A stretch of 26,378 nt of DNA from Candidatus Saccharibacteria bacterium UBA3304 (GTDB taxonomy: Bacteria > Patescibacteriota > Saccharimonadia > Saccharimonadales > Saccharimonadaceae): assembly GCA_002361425.1 (NCBI GenBank), contig DESW01000010.1, positions 1 to 26,378 of the forward strand, written 5' to 3'. The translations under genes and the position numbers were made by a program. Under the pieces are notes generated by a model. That model worked only from the letters and a program-made list of their open reading frames with translations. It was not told where the DNA came from and searched no databases. Positions 7,256 to 15,097 of the stretch are shown in pieces (position 1 is the stretch's first letter; each line of letters starts with the position of its first letter).

Positions 7256-9103
7256 ATGTCTAAGTTGGTAGGTATAAATTCACTTCGGTTTTTCGCGATT
7301 GCATTTATCGTTACCTACCACCTATTTAGAGAGTTCTTGCCGGGTGGCTTCTTGGCGGTTGAAATCTTCTTCTGCCTTTCCGGCTTTCTTGTTACTAGTA
7401 AAATTATTCGTGAAATAAAAACAACGGGCAAATTGCACTACGATACTTTTTTGCGCTCGCGTTTTGATCGCCTATTTCCGACATTGCTCGCCTGCGTTTT
7501 AATTAGTCTCGTTTTTGGCATTTTTGCTAACCCTGACGTACTGACTGGCGCGCGCACCAATACACTCACGGCTCTTACTTTTTCGACGAATATATCCGAA
7601 CTTTTGACGGGCGGCAGCTATGAAAATACTTATTTGCCGAACATTTTTGAGCACACTTGGTTCCTCGCACTTTTGTTCCAGTTCTACGTCGTTCTACCGC
7701 TTATCTTCAAGCTCTTTTTGAAGATTTGCGATAAGTCACGCGATGCAATTCGCTCGTCTGGTATAACACTTTTGATTCTTAGTATTTCGTCGGCAATTTT
7801 GATGGCTTGCTATGGCGGTTTCTTTGGTATGCCAGACCGCGCATATTTTGCGCTCGATTCGCACGCGATGGCGCTTTGTTTAGGCTCCGCCTTTGCGGTC
7901 TTTAACTATTTCAAGCCACGCGCGCCACGCACCGTAAATCGTATCCCATTTATTGCGCTGATTATTTCGTCGGCTGCAATGATTACGCTCGCTTTCTTCT
8001 TCCGCTACGACAGCCCGCTAACCTTCATTGTTGGTATGCCGGCTATGGCAGTCTTAACAGTGATTACACTCACTTGTATCATCCGCCTACAAAAAAATAT
8101 TCACGAACGCCGAAAAACAAGAAATGTTGTACGCATTTTTGAAGCAGCTGGCAACCTTTCATATGGCGTCTATTTGTATCATTGGCCGCTCTACATTTTG
8201 CTACCGCATTTATTGCCGTACGACACTGCAATTTGGGGTTACGCATTGATCAATGTTTTGCTTAGCTTTGTGCTTTCGGCAGTTACTTATAAGGCCGTGC
8301 AGGTTGAGAATCCGCTCAAGAAATTCCGTAAGCGTCGCCGCATTTCACGCATTTCCCGCGTTGCGGTTGCGACGGCCATTTTGATTATTGCGGGCTTTAC
8401 GCTCGTGCGCGCGCCAAAGACTTCTAGTATTGCCGAGCAACTTAGCGAAGCGGCTGGGCAGAGTAGTGAAGAACTAACCGAGCAAACTGTGAACGAAAGT
8501 AATTATCTAGATCTCGCTTCGGTTTTGAATGAAACTATTGATGCCTTTGACGAAAACCTTCGCCTCGCGCAAGACTTAGAATTAATGCCAGCACCGACCG
8601 GCTCACTCGCCGCAACTAATGTTCATGACGCAAAAGTTCTGGTGATTGGCGACTCGGTTACGCTCGGCGCAAAACAGGCAATTGAAGCTACGATCGCTAA
8701 ATCCTTTGTTGATGCAAAAGAAAACCGCGGCATTGAAGCTGCACGTACAATCCTTGCTAACTATGGCGCTTCTGGCAGGTTGCCGGCAACCATCGTAATT
8801 AGCCTTGCGACTAATCAGCGCACGATTACAAATGAGATTTTACAGGACATCGTTAATGTGGCAGGAAGTGGACATAAGTTTATCTTCGTTACGGCCTACG
8901 CTGGCCCACTCCAGCCACGCGACACACAGAACGCCGCACTCAAAGATTACACAAAATCGCATGACAATGTCTATGTCGCAGACTGGTGGGCGGTCTCGCA
9001 CGATAACTGGTCGCTCATGTACGCAGATCATATTCATTTGAATCCTTCCGGCCGCACTGCCTACGCGAATTTATTAAGTAATGTTATAAGGGGGATGCGA
9101 TGA
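7256..9103 (+). CDS. OafA/OatA-like acyltransferase with C-terminal SGNH domain
   Basis: This is a two-part membrane O-acyltransferase. Residues ~1-345 form an acyltransferase-3 domain of about ten helices that begins LRFFAIAFIVTYHLFREFLPGGF, with the typical early His in a YH pair and the FFCLSGFL segment. After another helix (about 365-385) and a linker comes an extracytoplasmic SGNH-hydrolase-like domain: GDSV with S467 (block I), an Asn in SLATNQ (block III) and D591/H594 in DHIHLNPSG (block V). OatA-type proteins of this design O-acetylate peptidoglycan or wall polysaccharide; the exact acceptor here is unknown. Full length (615 residues) is normal. Its 3' end overlaps the next gene by ATGA, so the two are co-translated. 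Confidence 0.93.
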   Translation: MSKLVGINSLRFFAIAFIVTYHLFREFLPGGFLAVEIFFCLSGFLVTSKIIREIKTTGKLHYDTFLRSRFDRLFPTLLACVLISLVFGIFANPDVLTGARTNTLTALTFSTNISELLTGGSYENTYLPNIFEHTWFLALLFQFYVVLPLIFKLFLKICDKSRDAIRSSGITLLILSISSAILMACYGGFFGMPDRAYFALDSHAMALCLGSAFAVFNYFKPRAPRTVNRIPFIALIISSAAMITLAFFFRYDSPLTFIVGMPAMAVLTVITLTCIIRLQKNIHERRKTRNVVRIFEAAGNLSYGVYLYHWPLYILLPHLLPYDTAIWGYALINVLLSFVLSAVTYKAVQVENPLKKFRKRRRISRISRVAVATAILIIAGFTLVRAPKTSSIAEQLSEAAGQSSEELTEQTVNESNYLDLASVLNETIDAFDENLRLAQDLELMPAPTGSLAATNVHDAKVLVIGDSVTLGAKQAIEATIAKSFVDAKENRGIEAARTILANYGASGRLPATIVISLATNQRTITNEILQDIVNVAGSGHKFIFVTAYAGPLQPRDTQNAALKDYTKSHDNVYVADWWAVSHDNWSLMYADHIHLNPSGRTAYANLLSNVIRGMR

Positions 9104-9822
9104 GCAAGGCAAAGAAAAACACTCAGCGCAATTTTGCTGTCCTTGGATTTATTGCCGCCTTTGTCTTCTTTGGTGCCGAGGTATTTGCGGTTTGCACAGC
9201 AAAGAATCAATATGATTACGTTCGCGCAAAATCTTCCGCCGAAGAATTATCGGTCGAACTCGGATTGATATCGTCCGCATTCAACTCTGGCAATAAAAAA
9301 CTATATGAAGATTCGGTTGCTCGTTATCGTGCTACTTTGTCCGACTTTACGAATAACGAATATGTTCATCTTCGCCAGGCTGACCTACTTAACGAGCTTC
9401 GTGATTACAGCAATCTACTTAAGGACGATCAAGAAAAAATTGGCGAATTTCTCGAATTAAGCGCTGCTCTTTCTAGTATTCATTCCGAACTACAACTCAA
9501 TCAGCGCGAGACGCTTGATGCTACAAATTTCTATCACACGCAGGAGACCTTCCAGCATTTGCGCGAGGCGCTTGATGTTATCGATTCGGAAGATCTGAAG
9601 AATATTAAAGAAAAACTTGATGCTTTTGCGCAGGAAATTATGAGTCTCGCGGAGAGCTCCGCAATTTGCGTTTCTGTCTGCCCGAAGGATAGCTTTGCGG
9701 ATAAGCAGACTAAGCTAAAAGAAATCAAAGAACGCTATGCGAAAGAATTGAACGAACTTAGTGAGAAAGCGTCAGAAGATTATAATCCGAGCGAAATAAT
9801 TGTTCGTCTTAGCGAAATCTAG
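9100..9822 (+). CDS. Membrane-anchored coiled-coil envelope protein
   Basis: The protein has 240 residues and no recognised family. A short basic N-terminus (SKAKKNTQRN) is followed by one helix (about residues 14-34, FAVLGFIAAFVFFGAEVFAV). The rest is an extracytoplasmic domain that is almost entirely helical and rich in Glu/Lys/Leu heptads, i.e. coiled coil. Two Cys (SSAICVSVCPKD, near 188-194) could form a disulfide. It starts inside the stop of the acyltransferase gene (ATGA overlap) behind AGGGGG, so it likely works with that enzyme, for example as a scaffold at the wall. That partnership is inferred from coupling only. The promoter of the next gene begins one base after its stop. Confidence 0.85.
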   Translation: MSKAKKNTQRNFAVLGFIAAFVFFGAEVFAVCTAKNQYDYVRAKSSAEELSVELGLISSAFNSGNKKLYEDSVARYRATLSDFTNNEYVHLRQADLLNELRDYSNLLKDDQEKIGEFLELSAALSSIHSELQLNQRETLDATNFYHTQETFQHLREALDVIDSEDLKNIKEKLDAFAQEIMSLAESSAICVSVCPKDSFADKQTKLKEIKERYAKELNELSEKASEDYNPSEIIVRLSEI

Positions 9823-9851
9823 TTGACAAACTAGCCGAAAACGCTTATACT
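9823..9851 (+). promoter_or_regulatory. Consensus promoter of the TasA/BspA-like gene
   Basis: TTGACA (9823-9828), a 17-nt spacer and TATACT (9846-9851). The -35 box directly abuts the TAG stop of the preceding gene. The predicted start near 9858 gives a ~32-nt AT-rich leader with AAAGGTC before ATG 9890. Confidence 0.88.
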
Positions 9852-9889
9852 ATTTTTGATTATTTCTATAAATAAAAAAAGGTCAACAG

Positions 9890-11404
9890 ATGAAAAAAAT
9901 AAAAAATAAAAAAGCGCTCGGCATTGCGGCACTTGTTGGCGGACTTGTAGCTATTGGCGGCACAGTTGCCTACTATTCCGATACGATGCACTTCAATAAC
10001 CTATTTGGCATAGCGGATTACGTCGTCGATTACACGGAAAACTTCGAAAGTCCGGAAAACTGGGCGCCATGCATGGAGACGCCAAAAACCATCACTGCGA
10101 CAAACCGCGGCAACACACCAATTGGTGTTCGTATTAAGCTTGATCAATCGTGGAAGAGTCAGTCCGGTGAAAATTTGCCACTAACTATGAACGTCGATGG
10201 CGAAGATCTTTCGATTGCAAGCATTAATCTCGACGAATCGAATCGCGACAAATGGCTCTTTGATGGCGAATATTATTACTACTATAGAGCGCTTGAGCCA
10301 GGCGAGACGACTGAGTCTCTCCTAAAATCTGTTACCTTTAACTGTAAAGTAAATCTTGTTAGCGATGAAATTACCTATACGCAGACCGAAGATGGCATTA
10401 TAGGTATGAGTAGTCAGAATGAATATCTGAAATCTAAGTTCCATCTAAACGTGCGCGTGCAGTCTATTCAGCGTAATGCTATGATGTCGACTTGGCATGG
10501 TCCGGCAGCGCGATTCCCAGAGGGCTGGGTAATCTCGCATGAAGGTTGGGCACCGTATAGCAAATACTTTACGACTTCGCGCATTGCGCCAGTCGTGAAG
10601 ATTGAGCGCGTCGATAGCTTGCCGGATTATGAAGTAATCTCAAAGAATACGGCTCCTACGGATGGCGTAAATTATATGGTTAAACTCGATGATGGCACCA
10701 CCGACATTAAGCTTTATGCTTGGATAGAAGATAGCACGCTCAAGTTCTATACTAACGCGCCAGTTATTATGACTAATAAAGACATGAACTATGCATTTGA
10801 GCACTATACTAATTTGACTGATATTTCAGAGCTCGGCAATTGGTATTGGGGCGAGACCGAAACTTTATCTGATACTTTTCGCGGGGATAAAGCGCTCACT
10901 GATATCTCTGCGCTAAGCGCAATCAAGGATGCAACGATTACCGACGTGGCTCGCATCTTCTCTGAATGTAATAATCTAGAGGATATCTCCGTATTAAGCC
11001 AATGGAAAACGAAGATTCGTGGCGGTATCAATAACTATGGCATGATGGCTGCGTTCGAGAGCACTTCTATTAGTGATGTGACGCCAATTAAGGATTGGGA
11101 TGTTTCCGAAGCGAACGACTTTGCGTTTACTTTTGCGAACACGAAAGTTACTGACACGACTCCGCTAGCGAATTGGGACATGCACAGCGCTCAACGTATG
11201 CAATATATGTTCTCGGCATCAAATCAGAAGGTTTCGAGTATGAATACGAGTGGTCTCGTGAACTGGGATCTTTCGGGCATGCGTGCAGCTGCGCGCTCAG
11301 ATGCGTTTACTAAAATGTTTAATAAGGTTGTAGATTCTGCGCCGACGACCGGTAGCTGGTCGGCTGGTAGCTGGGATAGCAAAGGCACCTTTAGCTGGAA
11401 CTAA
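9890..11404 (+). CDS. TasA-like secreted protein with BspA-type repeat domain
   Basis: The 504-residue protein begins with a basic region and a hydrophobic signal segment (residues 9-27) ending GGTVAYYSD, which matches SipW-processed TasA/camelysin-type exports. Residues ~40-200 form a TasA-like beta domain with the signature YTENFESPENWAPC (C61), PKTITATN...VRIKLDQSW and a second Cys in VTFNCKVN. This signature recurs in the genes at 12274 and 25398. The C-terminal ~210 residues carry BspA/DUF285-style repeats (TDISALS, EDISVLSQWKT, SDVTPIKDWDVSEAN, TDTTPLANWDMHSAQRMQYMF, VNWDLSGM). Such repeats form a solenoid used in surface adhesion in other bacteria. It is likely a surface fibre or adhesin. 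It has its own promoter and terminator. Confidence 0.85.
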   Translation: MKKIKNKKALGIAALVGGLVAIGGTVAYYSDTMHFNNLFGIADYVVDYTENFESPENWAPCMETPKTITATNRGNTPIGVRIKLDQSWKSQSGENLPLTMNVDGEDLSIASINLDESNRDKWLFDGEYYYYYRALEPGETTESLLKSVTFNCKVNLVSDEITYTQTEDGIIGMSSQNEYLKSKFHLNVRVQSIQRNAMMSTWHGPAARFPEGWVISHEGWAPYSKYFTTSRIAPVVKIERVDSLPDYEVISKNTAPTDGVNYMVKLDDGTTDIKLYAWIEDSTLKFYTNAPVIMTNKDMNYAFEHYTNLTDISELGNWYWGETETLSDTFRGDKALTDISALSAIKDATITDVARIFSECNNLEDISVLSQWKTKIRGGINNYGMMAAFESTSISDVTPIKDWDVSEANDFAFTFANTKVTDTTPLANWDMHSAQRMQYMFSASNQKVSSMNTSGLVNWDLSGMRAAARSDAFTKMFNKVVDSAPTTGSWSAGSWDSKGTFSWN

Positions 11405-11408
11405 ATAC

Positions 11409-11437
11409 AAAAGCCGCCCATATAAAGGCGGCTTTTT
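11409..11437 (+). terminator. Intrinsic terminator of the TasA/BspA-like gene
   Basis: AAAGCCGCC pairs with GGCGGCTTT around a 7-nt loop, then continues as TTTTT. The next gene's -10 follows within 6 nt. Confidence 0.9.
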
Positions 11438-11442
11438 GATGG

Positions 11443-11454
11443 TAGAATAATAGT
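11443..11454 (+). promoter_or_regulatory. Leaderless-type -10 of the phosphotransacetylase gene
   Basis: TAGAAT (11443-11448) is followed by exactly 6 nt (AATAGT) and then ATG 11455. There is no room for a Shine-Dalgarno between the terminator T-tract and the start codon, which favours a leaderless transcript. Confidence 0.65.
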
Positions 11455-12225
11455 ATGCATAAGATTATTTTTCCCGAAGCAAATAACGAATATATCAAAG
11501 AAGCTGCTGCTCGCTTGAGTAGTATTTGCGAGCCCGTCTTAGTTGAATCAAGCGTCCAGGACGCTGCTGTAAAAATAATTGATGGCGAAGCTGACGCGAT
11601 GGTGGCTGGTATTGATTATTCTTCGCGCGACGTTATTCTTGCTACGCGCGACGTTATTGGCATCGCAGAAGGGAAAAAGACTTTCTCTAGTTTGTTTGTG
11701 GCTAAGTTCCCCAATGGGCGGAGAATTATTATTTCTGATGGCGCCACTTGCAAAAATCCGACCAGCGAACAGCTTGCGGATATTATTGAACTGGCTAATG
11801 ATGCGGCGGCAAAAATACTTGATGATCAGCCTCACCTTGCGGTATTAAGTTTCTCTACTTTCGGTTCTGGCGGTAAGGATCCTTCGATGGAGAAGACCGC
11901 AGAAGCTATTGCGATTATTCGAGAGCGTCGCCCAGATATCCTAGTCGATGGCGAAATGCAGCTCGATGCAGCCGTCAATCCACGCGTCGGCGAAAAGAAA
12001 GCGGCAGCTCACGGCGTCTCTGAGGTAGCAGGACATGCTAACGTATTAATCGTTCCGGATATTAATTCTGGCAACATTTTGTACAAGTCTATCGAGCAAT
12101 TTGCTGGCGCAACGGTCGCTGGCCCAATCCTTCTTGGCTTCGCGAAACCAGTCTCTGATCTTTCGCGCGGATCGACCGTCGAAGATATAGTACTTACTGC
12201 AGAATCTCTCTTAAAACTGATTTGA
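11455..12225 (+). CDS. pta: Short phosphate acetyltransferase (Pta family)
   Basis: Pta interconverts acetyl-CoA and acetyl phosphate, feeding substrate-level ATP synthesis through acetate kinase. The family core is clear: VAGIDYSSRDVILATRDVIG (family SAGATHSTADV-like region), VLSFSTFGSG (matching SFSTKGSA), VDGEMQLDAAVNP, GHANVLIVPDINSGNILYKS and AGPILLGFAKPVSDLSRG. At 256 residues it is much shorter than the usual ~325; the N-terminal lobe is reduced, and the phosphate/CoA-binding C-terminal half is kept. Phosphate butyryltransferase is a possible alternative activity. It sits between two TasA-like genes with no obvious functional link. Expression is predicted from a leaderless mRNA. Confidence 0.88.
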   Translation: MHKIIFPEANNEYIKEAAARLSSICEPVLVESSVQDAAVKIIDGEADAMVAGIDYSSRDVILATRDVIGIAEGKKTFSSLFVAKFPNGRRIIISDGATCKNPTSEQLADIIELANDAAAKILDDQPHLAVLSFSTFGSGGKDPSMEKTAEAIAIIRERRPDILVDGEMQLDAAVNPRVGEKKAAAHGVSEVAGHANVLIVPDINSGNILYKSIEQFAGATVAGPILLGFAKPVSDLSRGSTVEDIVLTAESLLKLI

Positions 12226-12249
12226 TTTTTAGCTCCATTTAGCTTATGC

Positions 12250-12266
12250 TATAAGTAAGTAAAAGG
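12250..12266 (+). promoter_or_regulatory. Extended -10 and Shine-Dalgarno of the second TasA-like gene
   Basis: TTATGC-TATAAG: -10 at 12250-12255, preceded by the GCTTATGC octamer that recurs near other promoters in the window. AAAGG (12262-12266) precedes ATG 12274. No good -35 is seen. Confidence 0.5.
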
Positions 12267-12273
12267 TACATTC

Positions 12274-13809
12274 ATGAATAATAAAAAGGTCATCATTGCT
12301 ATAGCTCTATTATTTGGAATATGCTTTGTTTTTAGTCTTACTTTTGCCTATAGTACAGACGAATCGGTTTTAGAAAATAAGTTCAAACTTGGCGAATGGA
12401 AGACGGTTTATACTGAGGAATTCGAATCGCCGAGCAATTGGGTTACTTGTGAAACAATCGACAAAACGATTACTGTCAAAAATGAATCAGATACTGATGT
12501 TGCAGTTCGCATAAAACTAGAAGAGCAGTGGTTGAGCAAAGACAATGAGCCACTTTCTCTATATAGCAATGCGTCAGACGTCCGAATGGCTCAGATAAAT
12601 ATGGCTAATACGGATAAATGGGAAAAAAGGGGGGCCTACTATTACTATAATATTAATTTGAGAGCCAATGAAACGGCTGTTACGCCTATTTCTGGAGTAA
12701 CTCTCAATTGTGATGCTAATTTGAATGATGACGTAGACTATGCTGGTGGCACGTATCGTCTTAAAGCGACCGCTCAAACGATTCAAGCGAGCCAAAAAGA
12801 CAAATGGACGGCCAACCTCCTCTATGACGCGACTGCCGCGAAGACAAGAGGCGTCGATATGGCTAAAGGAGTAAATTTTGCAAAAGCTCCACAACATCTA
12901 GTCTATGGAGGCGCAGGGACTACGACTGCCGATAATGGTGTAGGAGTTATTACTTATCATAGGACAGCTTCATCGACGCATCCAGTATATTATTACCGTG
13001 GCGATGTTAATGACAACTTCGTAATTTGGCGCAACTATTGTTGGAGGATTGTTCGTACGACTACTAGTGGGGGTACAAAGATTATTTATAGCGGCACCGT
13101 CTCAAATAATACTTGCGCCGAGATGGGGTCTTACATTGCGGATGAAGTCTCTTTTAATAGTGGCGGGGGGCACTATGGCGTCGCCGAAACTGGCTATATG
13201 TTCGAAGAGGGGCAATCCGCAAAGAATACTAATGACTCTGTAATTAAAAAAGAAGTCGATAAGTGGTTTAAGAATAATATAATTCTCGGTGAGGATGATT
13301 TAGAGGATACAGTATTTTGTAATGACAGATCTATGTATAGAGACCCATACATGAGCGGATATTATAGATTAACAAAAAGCTACAGCATCGATACATATTA
13401 TTCGGCATACGGCACGTATGCTCCGTCATTAGATTGCGCAAATGAAGTAGATAGATTTACTAGAGATAAGGCGAATGGGAATGGCGATTTAACTTTTCCG
13501 ATAGCGCTAATCACTGCAGATGAAGCAACAATGGCCGGTGCGTGTTGGTCGAGCTGTAGCGAGGATATACCTAATGATACACAATACATTTCTTATTTAA
13601 CGAAATCAAATCATCAATATCGTAATTATTATACGATGACTCCTGAGCAGCAAAATTACCTATTTTCGATTCGGACTGGCAGGGATGGTCTGTGGTATGA
13701 CTGGTTTTCTAATAAACAAGTGGTTCGTCCGGTAGTTTCACTTAAGGCGGATACGAGATATACGAGTGGTGATGGCACAGCAGCTAATCCGTATATTGTA
13801 GAAAAATAG
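12274..13809 (+). CDS. TasA-like secreted protein with DUF6273-like C-terminal domain
   Basis: The 511-residue protein starts with a signal helix (residues 5-25) ending FAYSTDE. A TasA-like N-domain follows with the shared signature YTEEFESPSNWVTC...DKTITVKN...VRIKLEEQW and VTLNCDANL (two conserved Cys). After ~200 residues a second module begins: YYYRGDVNDNFVIWRNYCWRIVRT, IIYSGTVSNNTC, GYMFEEG, VFCNDRS, FPIALITADEATMAG, MTPEQQ, VVRPVVSLK and a final SGDGTAANPYIVEK. These landmarks match a family I recall as DUF6273-like, found on surface proteins of Firmicutes and Saccharibacteria; its function is unknown. The module has eight or more Cys, so disulfides are likely. The gene uses AGA, AGG and TTA codons far more than its neighbours, suggesting transfer or different selection. 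Confidence 0.82.
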   Translation: MNNKKVIIAIALLFGICFVFSLTFAYSTDESVLENKFKLGEWKTVYTEEFESPSNWVTCETIDKTITVKNESDTDVAVRIKLEEQWLSKDNEPLSLYSNASDVRMAQINMANTDKWEKRGAYYYYNINLRANETAVTPISGVTLNCDANLNDDVDYAGGTYRLKATAQTIQASQKDKWTANLLYDATAAKTRGVDMAKGVNFAKAPQHLVYGGAGTTTADNGVGVITYHRTASSTHPVYYYRGDVNDNFVIWRNYCWRIVRTTTSGGTKIIYSGTVSNNTCAEMGSYIADEVSFNSGGGHYGVAETGYMFEEGQSAKNTNDSVIKKEVDKWFKNNIILGEDDLEDTVFCNDRSMYRDPYMSGYYRLTKSYSIDTYYSAYGTYAPSLDCANEVDRFTRDKANGNGDLTFPIALITADEATMAGACWSSCSEDIPNDTQYISYLTKSNHQYRNYYTMTPEQQNYLFSIRTGRDGLWYDWFSNKQVVRPVVSLKADTRYTSGDGTAANPYIVEK

Positions 13810-13823
13810 TAGCAATAATAAAA

Positions 13824-13860
13824 AATAATCTCCCGTTTGGGAGATTATTTAGTTTATTTC
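13824..13860 (+). terminator. Intrinsic terminator between convergent genes
   Basis: AATAATCTCCC pairs with GGGAGATTATT around a GTTT loop, followed by T-rich sequence that runs into the 3' end of the convergent GH57 gene. The upstream A-run means it may also act on the minus strand. Confidence 0.85.
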
Positions 13861-15077
13861 TTTTTCCTGCTGCGTCTAGTAACGCCGTCGAGGCGGCCGC
13901 GCATATCGCGCATTGCGTTCATATAGTAGAGGAATGCATCGTACGGGGAATCGTATGGCGAGAAGTACGCGTGAACGTCGCCATCATTGAAGTACTTCGT
14001 GCACATGTAATATGGGTGATCGGAAGTTTGCAAACGGCGCCAATCCTCAATTACATCAGGTTCGCCGCTAGCGAGTACCTCAGACTTCAAATCGTAGACC
14101 GCCTTCATTGCTTCATGCTGCATCGAGTTGCCGAGCCAGGCGCTCAAATCGCGCTCAGTATCAGCCCAAGTGACTGTCCATGGCATTGAAATCTCTGCGG
14201 TCGGTTCTGCGCTATCGCAAGCCTCAGAAACGGTAAGGAAGTTATTATCTTTGTCGCGATCCCAGCGATAGACTAGGTGCTCGAAGAACTCGAAGATGCC
14301 GGTATCTTCCCAAATGTTCTCACCGAAGGTTTCGAAATCCATGAAGAGATTGATAAGTGGACCACGGAGGGTTGCAGCTTCGAGCCATTGAATATATTTG
14401 TCGACCGTAAGTGGCCACTCTTTCCAGTGCTTGTCGGAGAAGCGGAAAGCGACATCGTCAGAAAGGCGATAGTTTTTCATGAGAAGCTTTATATTCTTGC
14501 AGCCTTCTGGGCGGTAAACAAAGTTAGGGCTACGCCATTCAAGAATCTTGTCCCAACCTTCTGCGAGGATGCCCTTGAAGCCAAAGCTATCAGCCCATTT
14601 TGCGAGCTCATTATTATAGGAAAGCTCAGTGTTGCGAAAGACCTTGCTACGTACGCCAAAGAGCTCGTGAATGCGGTCCTGATGCAATTTAACCTGCGCT
14701 TCAAACTCTTCGCGGTCATAGAAGAAAGCTAGGGAATGGTAATAAGTCTCAGCAACAATTTCAACGCGACCAGATTTTACTAGACGCTTCAAAGTATCAA
14801 TGATATCTGGCGCCCATTCTTCTGCCTGGTCCAGGAAAGTACCAGTAATAGAAAGGGAAAACTTAAAGCCAGCATAAGTATTAATACATTTTTCGAGACG
14901 AGCAAGCATTGGGCGGTAGGACTTTTCGGCTACCTTCTTGAAGATACGCTCGTTATTCGTGCCAGCGTACCAATCTTTTTCCGTCCAATAATCATGATCG
15001 TGGTCAACAGAAAAAATACTGTAGTGCTTGAGGCGCCACGGTTGGTGCATGTGCAGATATAAAACAATAGAACGCAT
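13854..15077 (-). CDS. Glycoside hydrolase family 57 protein (alpha-amylase/glucan-acting)
   Basis: GH57 enzymes are retaining alpha-glucan hydrolases or transferases with a (beta/alpha)7 barrel. The family motifs are present: LHMHQPW (H11-P13, motif 1), VEIVAETYYHS (motif 2 region, E110), RNTELSYNN with E151 as the expected nucleophile (motif 3), and LFMDFETFGE with D247 as the expected acid/base (motif 4). At 407 residues this is the compact amylase-like form. The C-terminus ends in a very basic RRSRKKK tail. No signal peptide is present, so it is cytoplasmic. It sits 20 nt behind the GT4 gene on the same strand, as in alpha-glucan storage modules. Exact specificity (amylase, 4-alpha-glucanotransferase or branching) cannot be read from the sequence. 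Confidence 0.92.
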   Translation of the reverse strand: MRSIVLYLHMHQPWRLKHYSIFSVDHDHDYWTEKDWYAGTNNERIFKKVAEKSYRPMLARLEKCINTYAGFKFSLSITGTFLDQAEEWAPDIIDTLKRLVKSGRVEIVAETYYHSLAFFYDREEFEAQVKLHQDRIHELFGVRSKVFRNTELSYNNELAKWADSFGFKGILAEGWDKILEWRSPNFVYRPEGCKNIKLLMKNYRLSDDVAFRFSDKHWKEWPLTVDKYIQWLEAATLRGPLINLFMDFETFGENIWEDTGIFEFFEHLVYRWDRDKDNNFLTVSEACDSAEPTAEISMPWTVTWADTERDLSAWLGNSMQHEAMKAVYDLKSEVLASGEPDVIEDWRRLQTSDHPYYMCTKYFNDGDVHAYFSPYDSPYDAFLYYMNAMRDMRGRLDGVTRRSRKKK

Positions 15078-15097
15078 GTGTTTAGTATTACCTCGCC

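Noticed and set aside
12820..13809. Frameshift or separate gene for the second half of the 12274 protein
   Set aside because: The frame is continuous with no internal ribosome-binding site, and the same N-domain plus variable C-module layout is seen in the 9890 gene.
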